Of a DNA stretch of 39,357 nucleotides, positions 1-7,104 are shown piece after piece (within the stretch, counting starts at the first letter, position 1; each line of letters begins with the position of its first letter). The notes under the pieces were generated by a model. That model worked only from the letters and a program-made list of their open reading frames with translations, did no database searches and was not told where the DNA came from. The position numbers and the translations under genes were made by a program. The stretch is from contig REDH01000209.1 in the NCBI GenBank assembly GCA_007693585.1, forward strand, positions 1-39,357, given 5' to 3'. This DNA comes from Deltaproteobacteria bacterium. GTDB lineage: Bacteria > Myxococcota_A > Bradymonadia > REDH01.

Positions 1-1
1 A

Positions 2-877
2 CCCCAGCATGTTTATCAAAAGATCAAGCAGCAGCTGCAACCACCGCAGCAGGGACAGCCGCAGTTCCAGCAGCAGGCGCAACCACCGCAGCAGGGACAG
101 CCGCAGTTCCAGCAACAGGGACAGCCGGATCCGAACGCGGGAGGCTCTGCGCCTCCGGCGGCCGGAGGGGGTTCGGGGCGCATGTGGCTCTTCGGCTGCC
201 TCGGGCTCGTCCTGGTGCTCGCGGTCGGGGCCCTTGTGGGCACCTGGATCGTCGTGAACCGGGTCAAGAGCGCCGTGGAGCAGGAGATCGGAGCCGACGG
301 GGTCGCCGCGTTCCGGGAGGGAGCGGGGGCGGTGCGCGACGCGCAACGGCAGGCCGAGCGAAGCCGTCAGACGGCGCGCGAGCGGAACCGTCATGAGTTC
401 ACGCCACCGGCGGACGGGGCGCTCACGGCCGCTCAGCTGGACAGGTTCCTGCGCATCCAGGACCGGATCATGGCGGAGATGGGCGACGACTTCGAGGCGT
501 TCGAGCAGCGCTGGCGGGAGGTCATCTATGGGGACGAGGCCAACCGGGACGGGGGCACGTTTGCCCGGTTCATCATGGAGCGTGGGCGGATGGAGGTGCG
601 CCGCCAGGGGATTCGCGAGGAGGCCCAGGTCACGGTGGAGATGAGCGACCGGGAGTATTCGTGGATCCAGGAACGGGTGGTGCGGGGCTACGCCGCGGCG
701 TACGTGCAGCAGACCGAGGGCCGTGAGCTGACGGAGCGCGAGCAGGCCCTCGCGGTGGTCTTCACACCGATCGGCATGCAGGCCACGGACAACGAGATCG
801 CGCTTGTGGAGCCGCACATGGATCGGTTGCGGCTGATGCCGCGCCAGCTGTTCATGCTGGACATGCTCGGCCAGTAG
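2..877 (+). CDS. Gln/Pro-rich single-pass membrane protein, 5' end outside window
   Basis: The frame is open from the left edge to the TAG at 875-877, giving 291 visible residues and no start. The first 60 visible residues are a Gln/Pro/Gly-rich segment with a 14-residue unit repeated twice. A hydrophobic helix follows at about visible residues 62-84, then a charged, probably helical soluble region without cysteines. An internal ATG at 182 lies directly before the membrane helix, but the repeat reads in the same frame upstream of it, so the true start is probably outside the window. The layout suggests a cytoplasmic low-complexity tail, one membrane anchor and an exported C-terminal domain. 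I recognise no family and assign no function. Confidence 0.7.
   Translation, partial: PQHVYQKIKQQLQPPQQGQPQFQQQAQPPQQGQPQFQQQGQPDPNAGGSAPPAAGGGSGRMWLFGCLGLVLVLAVGALVGTWIVVNRVKSAVEQEIGADGVAAFREGAGAVRDAQRQAERSRQTARERNRHEFTPPADGALTAAQLDRFLRIQDRIMAEMGDDFEAFEQRWREVIYGDEANRDGGTFARFIMERGRMEVRRQGIREEAQVTVEMSDREYSWIQERVVRGYAAAYVQQTEGRELTEREQALAVVFTPIGMQATDNEIALVEPHMDRLRLMPRQLFMLDMLGQ
38..121 (+). repeat. 42-bp tandem repeat, two units, coding
   Basis: Units at 38-79 and 80-121 are nearly identical; they differ only at the end (CAGCAGGCG versus CAACAGGGA). Each encodes 14 residues starting QPPQQGQPQF in the Gln/Pro-rich tail of the first gene. The array may extend beyond the left edge in degenerate form. 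Confidence 0.85.
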
Positions 878-1021
878 GCGGTCCGCCTCTCGCGCTCCCT
901 CGCGGCTGAGCGCGTCAGCGGTTCGGCGGGGCCTGGATGGACGCCGAGAAGGTCTGCCAACGTGGCGGTCCCGTGCGGATGCTCGCGTCAGCGGCGCACG
1001 AGAAGTGCCGGTCTTCGGGGC

Positions 1022-3541
1022 TCAGGCGTCGGCCGGCGAGCCATCGGGCTCTGGCATCTCCTCGCCACGTCGTCGTGGGGCGAAGAGCGTGATGAGTGCG
1101 GGAAGAACGACGAGGGTACCGATGAGCACGCCGACGACGGTGACGGCGATCAGCTCCCCGAAGCGTCGGACGGGCACGAATGCGCTGAGGAGCATGACCC
1201 CGAAGCCGAGGACGAGGCTGACGCAGGTGAGGACGATCGCCCGTCCGGTGCCGCGGGAGGCCCGCACGAGGGCGTCTTCGACACCGTGTCCGCGCCTGCG
1301 CTCTTCCTGGAAGCGGACGAGCATGTGGATGGTGCCGTCGACGGCGAGTCCGATGCTGATGGAGAAGATGATGGCGGTGGCGGTGTTGAGCGGGATGTCG
1401 CGCACGACCATCCATGCGAGGGTCAGGGCGAGGGGCAGGACGTTGGGGAGGATGGAGAGGAGTCCGAGGCGCAGGCTTCGCAGGAGCACGCCGAGGAAGC
1501 CGAAGATGATGAGGAAGGCGAGGAGCAGGGAGCCCATGAGGTCGCGGATGACGACATCGAGCCCTCGGCTGCCGGTGAAAGCGTCTCCGGCGAGCTGATG
1601 GGTGACTCCGTCGAAGGTGGCGAGCTGTTCGTTGAGCTGCGCGTCGAGGCGTTCGGCGAGCCGGATGGTGGCCTGAGCGCCCATGTCCTCGACCCGGAGC
1701 TGGATCCGCATGGTGGTTCCGTCGGCGGACAGGTAGCCGGCGAGGGGCCCTTGGCCGGAGGAGCGCACGAGGTCGAGCAGGGTGGCGAGCTCGTCGCTGG
1801 ACACCGGTCCGGTCCGGGCGCGGGGATCCCTCCGGGTCATGACGCGTGCCTCGCGGAGGAGGCCGGCGTATGCGGAGGCCGAGAGGATGCCGTGTTCGTG
1901 GCGGGCAGCCTGGAGGAAGTCCTCGACCCAGGAGACGAAGCGTGCGTCGGTGACGAGCTCCGGGTGGTCGAGTCGGAGGAGGACGTCGAGGGGGCGGATG
2001 CCGCCGAGTTCGCGTTCGACGAGGCGGGTGGTCTGGTGGATCTGGTCTTCGGGATCGAACTGGTCGAGCACGGCGCTGTCGACGCGCACGAGGGCCATGG
2101 AGCCGAGGCAGGCGAGGAAGGTGGCGGCGGCGAGGGTGGCGATGAGGGGGGCGCGCCGTGCGGTGAGCTGGGCGAGGTGGCTGACGGCCTGTTCGAGGAG
2201 TCCTTCCCGGGCGACGAGGGAGCGGTTGCCGGGTTTTCGGACGAGGGTGAGGCTGGCGGGGAGGACGAGGAGGGTGCTGACGTAGACGAGCATGACACCG
2301 GCGGCGGCGGTGAGTCCGAAGCGGCCGAGGATCTCGGTGCGCGCGATGGCGAGGCTGGCGAAGCCGACGGCGGTGGTGAAGGACGTGAGGAAGCAGGCGA
2401 CGGCCATGGCGATCATGGCGCGTGCGGCGGCGGAGCGGCGGGGATGTCCCTGCCGGCACTCTTCGCCGTATCGGCTGAGCAGGTGGATGGCGTTGGAGAT
2501 CCCGATGATGATGACCATCATGGGGACGATGTTGTTGATGATGTTGAAGGGTTCCCGTGCGATGGCCATGCCCCCGACGAGCCAGACGGCGCCGGCGCCG
2601 ACGGAGGCCATGGGGAGCACGAGGGCGGGCCACCATCGGAAGGCGACGAGGAGGATGAGGAGGCAGACGGCGATCGCCGTGGGCATGAGGACGCTCTGAT
2701 CCCGCTGCATGCGCTCGACGACCATGTGTCGGACGTAGGGGAGTCCACTGAGGAGGATGCGGGTGCCGTCCGGCGGCTCGTGCCGGTCGACGGTGTGGAG
2801 CACGGCGTCCACGAGGGCGGCGATGTCGGCGTTGCGGGTGATCGATCGGTCCATGGTGACGGCGACGACGGCGAGGCGCCCGTCGTGGCTGACGATGCGT
2901 CCGCGGAGCAGCGGAGCGTCCTCGATGGCGCTTCGGAGTTGTTCGGCTTCGTCGGCGGTGACGGTGGTCCCATGGACGATGGGTCCGGTCGCGGGCTGGA
3001 GGGGGTTGTCGGGAGGGGTGATCGGGCCTTCGTGGGCGGACTCGGGCGCGGATCTGTCGGGGGCGTCCGGTGCCTCGTTCCGGCCGATCCCGGCCTCGCG
3101 GAGCAGGGCGCGGAGTTGGGGGACGGGGGGCAGGAGCGCGAGTGCGGCAGGGCCGTCCGCGGCGTCTCCGGAGGCCGGGACGAGGCGGGGGACGGGCGAG
3201 ACCGTGAGACCGTCCACGCGCTCGACCCCGGGGAGCTGCCGGAGCTGGAGGGCGAGGTCGTGTTGCAACTGGAGGGTGGGGAGGGCGAAGGCTCCGTCGG
3301 GCTGATCGGACTGGACGAGCACGAGGACCACATTGTCGACGGCGCCGAAGGTCTGCCGCACTTCGTCCTCGAGCGCCTGCTGGCCTTCGAAGGAGGCGAA
3401 GAGATCGGAGGGGGTGAAGTCGGCGGTGACTTTCGGGATCTGCGCGGCGAGGGCGAGGGTGAGCACGGCCAGGGCGCCGAGGACGGCGAGGCGGTGTTCG
3501 ATCGCGGTGTGTGCGATGCGGTCGAGGAGGGAGTGGAGCAT
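1022..3541 (-). CDS. RND/MMPL-family exporter
   Basis: 839 residues with the two-fold RND layout. A first membrane helix (about 18-36) is followed by a large periplasmic loop, then a cluster of helices (about 283-435) containing the motif GISNAIHLLSRY at 347-358. A second helix (about 464-484), a second loop and a C-terminal helix bundle carry the matching motif LAVDGTIHMLVRFQEE. These paired motifs are typical of the RND superfamily transporters grouped as MMPL, which export lipids or other hydrophobic compounds using proton motive force. It is divergent from a sulfotransferase (158 bp between starts), so a sulfated lipid is a possible substrate; that is inference. No clear ribosome binding site precedes the ATG at 3541, and no earlier in-frame start is evident. 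Confidence 0.88.
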   Translation of the reverse strand: MLHSLLDRIAHTAIEHRLAVLGALAVLTLALAAQIPKVTADFTPSDLFASFEGQQALEDEVRQTFGAVDNVVLVLVQSDQPDGAFALPTLQLQHDLALQLRQLPGVERVDGLTVSPVPRLVPASGDAADGPAALALLPPVPQLRALLREAGIGRNEAPDAPDRSAPESAHEGPITPPDNPLQPATGPIVHGTTVTADEAEQLRSAIEDAPLLRGRIVSHDGRLAVVAVTMDRSITRNADIAALVDAVLHTVDRHEPPDGTRILLSGLPYVRHMVVERMQRDQSVLMPTAIAVCLLILLVAFRWWPALVLPMASVGAGAVWLVGGMAIAREPFNIINNIVPMMVIIIGISNAIHLLSRYGEECRQGHPRRSAAARAMIAMAVACFLTSFTTAVGFASLAIARTEILGRFGLTAAAGVMLVYVSTLLVLPASLTLVRKPGNRSLVAREGLLEQAVSHLAQLTARRAPLIATLAAATFLACLGSMALVRVDSAVLDQFDPEDQIHQTTRLVERELGGIRPLDVLLRLDHPELVTDARFVSWVEDFLQAARHEHGILSASAYAGLLREARVMTRRDPRARTGPVSSDELATLLDLVRSSGQGPLAGYLSADGTTMRIQLRVEDMGAQATIRLAERLDAQLNEQLATFDGVTHQLAGDAFTGSRGLDVVIRDLMGSLLLAFLIIFGFLGVLLRSLRLGLLSILPNVLPLALTLAWMVVRDIPLNTATAIIFSISIGLAVDGTIHMLVRFQEERRRGHGVEDALVRASRGTGRAIVLTCVSLVLGFGVMLLSAFVPVRRFGELIAVTVVGVLIGTLVVLPALITLFAPRRRGEEMPEPDGSPADA

Positions 3542-3699
3542 GGGCCGGGGGCCGGGAGGTGCGTGGGCGGCGGCGGTTGTGTCCGGCGCGTGGGACGCGT
3601 ATTAGCGGCGCCCGGAGTCGCGCGGAAGCCCCGTGCGCGCGCGCCGCGGTCGCGCGGCGCTCGGCGGGGCGGCGGGGCGGCCGGCGAGGGGTTTCGTGG

Positions 3700-4860
3700 A
3701 TGGCCATCGGGAGAGGACACGTGATCGATCGACATCCGCTGCGACGGGCGGCGCGGGCGGTGAGGGGGGCGGGGGTTCGTCCTGCGGTGCCGGGCCAGTT
3801 CGGGGTGCTGCTCGGGGTTCACGAGCTGATGCGGGGGCTGGCGCGGGCGGGGTCTTTCCTGGATGATCGGTTCCACCCGGGCTGGCGGAATGCGGAGCTG
3901 GGTTCTCCGTTGTTCATCATCGCGTGTCCGCGGAGCGGGACGACGCTGCTGCACCGGCTGATGAGCCTGGACGAGGACCGGTTCACGAGCCTGAAGCTGT
4001 ACCAGACGTTGCTGCCCGGGGTGACCTGGACGCGGATCTTCGAGGCGTTCCGTGCGGTGGATCGGGCGGTGGGCTCACCGTTGACGCGTTCGGTGGGTGC
4101 GATGGAGGAGGGGCTGTTCGGGACGTGGGATCACATTCACCGGGTGTCGTTCGGCGATGCGGAGGAGGACGAGTGGCTGTGGATGAACGAGCGTCACAGC
4201 CCGGGCTGGCTGCTTTTCTATCCGCAGCCATCTGCGCTTCGGGAGCAGACGTTCGTCGACGGGCTGGACGAGGCGACGCGCTCGCATCTGCGGGATCGGT
4301 ATGCGGACACCCTTCGGCGCCACATGCATGCCGAGGGCAGGGGGCGCACATTGCTGTTGAAGAACGCGCTGGTGGGGGGTCGGCTGGACGTGGTGGACGA
4401 GGTGGCGCCGACGGCCCGCTACATCCAGCTCGTCCGGGATCCGTATCGTTCGGTGTCGTCATTCGTGAGCATGTTCATGAACGTGATTCGTGTGCTGACG
4501 CCGGGGGTGCCGCTCTCCGGACAGGTGAGTCGCGAGCTGTGTGCGCTCGGTTGTGCGTACTATGCGCGGATGGACGAATTCGTGGGCTCGCTTCCGCCGG
4601 AGCGTGCGCTGACGGTGCGGTACGACGATCTGGTGGCGTCCCCTCGGGATGCGGTGGAGGGCGTTTACGCCCATTTCGGGATTCCGTTGACCGGGTCGTT
4701 CCGGGCGCGACTGGATCAGGCGACGCGAGCGCAACGGCGGCATGTTTCCGGTCATTCGTATTCGCTGAAGATGTTCGGTCTGGAGCCGGCGATGATCCAC
4801 GGTCCGCTGGAGGAGGTGTTCGAGCGGCACGGCTTCGAGCGGATGGACGCAACGCCTTGA
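3700..4860 (+). CDS. PAPS-dependent sulfotransferase
   Basis: 386 residues. The 5'-phosphosulfate loop CPRSGTT is at residues 76-82 and the 3'-phosphate motif VRDPYRSVSSF at about 245-255, both diagnostic of sulfotransferases that move sulfate from PAPS to a hydroxyl or amine. The ATG at 3700 is chosen because GAGGGG lies 8 bases upstream; the GTG at 3721 has a purine-rich stretch only 3-4 bases away, which is too close. Third codon positions are strongly G-biased, unlike the C-biased exporter gene opposite it. The acceptor cannot be read from sequence. Its stop codon overlaps a TTGACA sequence that may serve the ribosomal protein genes downstream. Confidence 0.9.
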   Translation: MAIGRGHVIDRHPLRRAARAVRGAGVRPAVPGQFGVLLGVHELMRGLARAGSFLDDRFHPGWRNAELGSPLFIIACPRSGTTLLHRLMSLDEDRFTSLKLYQTLLPGVTWTRIFEAFRAVDRAVGSPLTRSVGAMEEGLFGTWDHIHRVSFGDAEEDEWLWMNERHSPGWLLFYPQPSALREQTFVDGLDEATRSHLRDRYADTLRRHMHAEGRGRTLLLKNALVGGRLDVVDEVAPTARYIQLVRDPYRSVSSFVSMFMNVIRVLTPGVPLSGQVSRELCALGCAYYARMDEFVGSLPPERALTVRYDDLVASPRDAVEGVYAHFGIPLTGSFRARLDQATRAQRRHVSGHSYSLKMFGLEPAMIHGPLEEVFERHGFERMDATP

Positions 4861-4885
4861 CAGGTGTGCCGGTTTCGCCTAGTCC
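4857..4885 (+). promoter_or_regulatory. possible promoter for rplU-rpmA
   Basis: A perfect TTGACA at 4857-4862 overlaps the TGA of the sulfotransferase. A 17-base spacer leads to TAGTCC, a poor -10 match. The call rests on the -35 sequence and on position, 118 bases before the rplU start. Confidence 0.3.
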
Positions 4886-5002
4886 CTCCGCTCCCCGTCC
4901 CGCGCCGTTCGTGCGGGAGTGCAGGGGAACCCGCGACGCGCGCCCCCCGGTCGAAGTGGACAGTCGTCCCACCGGTCCGTGCAGAACCGAGAAGAGGTGT
5001 TC

Positions 5003-5314
5003 ATGTACGCAGTCGTACGCATTGGTGGTCGCCAGTACCGTGTTCAGAAGGGCTCGATCTTCAACATCGAGCGTATCGAAGGCGAGAAGGGCAGCAGCCT
5101 GACGGTGGACGACGTTCTCGCGGTGGGCGAGGGCGAGAGCCTGAAGGTCGGCGAGCCCACGGTAGCGGGCGCGAACGTCGGCCTGGAGATCCTGGAGCAG
5201 GGCCGGGCGAAGAAGATTCTCGTGCTGAAGTTCAAGCGTCGGAAGAACTACAAGCGGCTCAAGGGCCACCGTCAGTACTTCACGCGCGTTCGGGTCACCT
5301 CCATCGACGCCTGA
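5003..5314 (+). CDS. rplU: 50S ribosomal protein L21
   Basis: 103 residues starting MYAVVRIGGRQYRV, the standard L21 N-terminus, and ending in the conserved basic segment (KFKRRKNYKRLKGHRQ) that binds 23S rRNA. The ATG at 5003 is preceded by AGAAGAGG with a 5-base gap; an earlier in-frame ATG at 4919 would add 28 non-conserved residues and is rejected. It lies 35 bp before rpmA, the conserved L21-L27 pairing, which with obgE is a common bacterial order. Confidence 0.97.
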   Translation: MYAVVRIGGRQYRVQKGSIFNIERIEGEKGSSLTVDDVLAVGEGESLKVGEPTVAGANVGLEILEQGRAKKILVLKFKRRKNYKRLKGHRQYFTRVRVTSIDA

Positions 5315-5349
5315 GCGCGTCGACCATCCACTGACACGGGAGAGCAGCC

Positions 5350-5622
5350 ATGGCTCACAAGAAAGGACAGGGATCGACCAAGAACGGTCGCGACAGCGCC
5401 GGACAACGGCGTGGGGTGAAGAAGTTCGGTGGCGAGGCGGTGCGCGCGGGCAACATCATCGTGCGCCAGCTCGGCACGAAGTTCCATCCCGGACGCAACG
5501 TCGGCCTTGGGCGGGACTACACGATCTATGCGCTGGTGGACGGCCACGTGAAGTTCGAGTCCGGCACAAACGGCCGCAAGCGCATCAGCGTGGAGCCGCT
5601 CGCGGCGGACGCTGCCGAGTAG
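5350..5622 (+). CDS. rpmA: 50S ribosomal protein L27
   Basis: 90 residues. It starts [16 protein letters not shown], the conserved N-terminal arm that reaches toward the peptidyl-transferase centre, and continues with the usual core ([23 protein letters not shown]). The N-terminus is the mature form without the cleaved extension seen in Firmicutes. GGGAGAGCAGCC precedes the ATG as the ribosome binding site. A hairpin follows within 50 bases, before obgE. Confidence 0.97.
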   Translation: MAHKKGQGSTKNGRDSAGQRRGVKKFGGEAVRAGNIIVRQLGTKFHPGRNVGLGRDYTIYALVDGHVKFESGTNGRKRISVEPLAADAAE

Positions 5623-5668
5623 CGATATCTCCGGGCGCGGCTGCGTGCTCGCGGGCTATCGCCGGACA

Positions 5669-5706
5669 GGGCGCCGCGCCATCGCGCAGGCGCCCTTCTC
5701 TTTTCC
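5669..5706 (+). terminator. hairpin terminator or attenuator between rpmA and obgE
   Basis: GGGCGCC at 5669-5675 pairs perfectly with GGCGCCC at 5689-5695, followed at once by TTCTCTTTT. The 13-base loop can form a few extra pairs. Its place between rpmA and obgE fits partial termination that lets less message reach the GTPase gene. Confidence 0.7.
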
Positions 5707-5729
5707 GCTCCCCAGCGAGGTCCTTCGCC

Positions 5730-6887
5730 ATGCGCTTCGTCGACGCCGTCACCCTCACCTGCTTCGCCGGCCACGGCGGTCCGGGCGCCGTGGCGTTCCG
5801 TCGGGAGAAGTACGTGGACAAGGGGGGTCCGTCCGGCGGCAACGGTGGCCGCGGGGGCGACGTCATCCTGCTGGCCGACCGGAACGTGGGGACCCTCCTT
5901 GATCTCCGGTACCGCCACGAGGTGAAGGCGGAGGACGGCCGTCCGGGGCAGCCCCGTCTCATGGACGGCAAGGATGCCGAGGACATCACGGTCCGCGTCC
6001 CGGTGGGCACCCTGGTTCGCGATGCGCGGGACGGGGAGCTTCTGGCGGATCTCGCCGAGGACGGGGAGCGATTCGTGGTGGCGCAGGGCGGACGGGGTGG
6101 TCTGGGGAACGCTCGCTTTCGCAGCAGCGTGCGTCAGGTGCCCCGCTTCGCCCAGCCGGGCGAGCCCGGCACCCACCGGCCGATCACCCTGGAGCTGAAG
6201 CTCCTTGCGGACCTGGGCATCATCGGCTTCCCCTCCGTGGGGAAGAGCACACTCATCAGCGTGATCTCCAACGCCAGGCCGAAGATCGCCGACTACCCGT
6301 TCACGACCCTGACCCCGAACCTCGGCCTGGTGCGCTGGCGCGACGAGCGCTCCTTCGTGGTCGCCGACATCCCCGGCCTCATCGAGGGAGCGCACCGGGG
6401 CGAGGGGCTCGGCTTCCAGTTCCTGCGCCACGTGGAGCGATGTCGGGCGCTGCTTCACGTCATCGAGGTGACGCCGCAGATGGAGGGTGTCCCCGACGGG
6501 CGCGAGCCGCTGGCCGATCACGACGCCATCCAGCGGGAGCTGCAGCTGTTCAGCCCGTCTCTGGCCGAGCGGCCCCAGATCGTGGGGCTGGGGAAGATGG
6601 ACCTTCCTTTCGTCCGCGAGCGGGAGCCCGAGCTTCGCGCTCACTTCGAGGGGCTCGGGCTGACGTTCGTCGCATTCTCGGCGGCGACGCGCGACGGGCT
6701 CCAGCCGCTGCTCGACGCCATCGGCACCCTCGTGCAGAACACGCCCCCGCCGGACGTCGCTCACTTCACGGCGGTCGAGGCCGATCCTCGGCGGATCATC
6801 GATCCGGACGACGACCTGGACGACGATCCGCACCCGGACGACCTCGTGGACGACGAGACATCGGTCTACGTCCGGGACGAGGACTGA
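5730..6887 (+). CDS. obgE: GTPase ObgE/CgtA
   Basis: 385 residues. The glycine-rich Obg fold spans about 1-158 and the GTPase domain about 160-335. It has G1 GFPSVGKST at 166-174, a switch segment with FTTLTPNLG, G3 DIPG at 213-216 and an SA(A) G5 near 318. The ends are an unusually acidic tail (DDDLDDDPHPDD). The family binds the 50S subunit and links ribosome assembly to stress and growth control. The G4 motif reads GKMD at 288-291, with Gly in place of the usual Asn of NKxD. AGCGAGG ends 9 bases before the ATG. It ends the rplU-rpmA-obgE cluster. Confidence 0.96.
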   Translation: MRFVDAVTLTCFAGHGGPGAVAFRREKYVDKGGPSGGNGGRGGDVILLADRNVGTLLDLRYRHEVKAEDGRPGQPRLMDGKDAEDITVRVPVGTLVRDARDGELLADLAEDGERFVVAQGGRGGLGNARFRSSVRQVPRFAQPGEPGTHRPITLELKLLADLGIIGFPSVGKSTLISVISNARPKIADYPFTTLTPNLGLVRWRDERSFVVADIPGLIEGAHRGEGLGFQFLRHVERCRALLHVIEVTPQMEGVPDGREPLADHDAIQRELQLFSPSLAERPQIVGLGKMDLPFVREREPELRAHFEGLGLTFVAFSAATRDGLQPLLDAIGTLVQNTPPPDVAHFTAVEADPRRIIDPDDDLDDDPHPDDLVDDETSVYVRDED

Positions 6888-6914
6888 CCAGGGCACGCGC
6901 TCGATGCCCTGGTC
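6886..6914 (+). terminator. terminator after obgE
   Basis: A 10-bp perfect stem (GACCAGGGCA at 6886-6895 with TGCCCTGGTC at 6905-6914) around a 9-base loop begins inside the obgE stop codon. Only a short T-containing stretch (CGTTGCTTTC) follows, so termination may be imperfect or Rho-assisted. Confidence 0.65.
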
Positions 6915-7029
6915 CGTTGCTTTCCCGCCGCGAGCGCTGATGGATGGGCGGAAAACGACGCCCCTCGGCCCGCAATGCACCGAACGCGCTGCGGCGAACG
7001 GGACAGGTGTGCGCCGCAGGGCGGTCGGC

Positions 7030-7035
7030 TATAGT
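7030..7035 (+). promoter_or_regulatory. possible -10 element for the ceramidase-like gene
   Basis: TATAGT (5 of 6 with TATAAT) stands out in a GC-rich leader, 69 bases before the ATG at 7105. No convincing -35 is placed 16-18 bases upstream. Confidence 0.35.
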
Positions 7036-7104
7036 GCCTCCCCCAGCCACGGGTCGCGCGACGGGAGGACGCGCGGCCATCGCCCGAATGGAGCCCGCAC
7101 CGTG

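Noticed and set aside
878-1021. Terminator between the first gene and the exporter
   Set aside because: Only short, imperfect inverted repeats are present; nothing I can support.
3721-3723. GTG start for the sulfotransferase
   Set aside because: The purine-rich sequence is only 3-4 bases away, whereas ATG 3700 has GAGGGG at 8 bases.
962-3724. Very long open frame opposite the RND exporter
   Set aside because: It is Asp/Glu/Gly-rich, low-complexity and antisense to a clear transporter. Long antisense frames are expected when C-ending codons dominate in GC-rich DNA.
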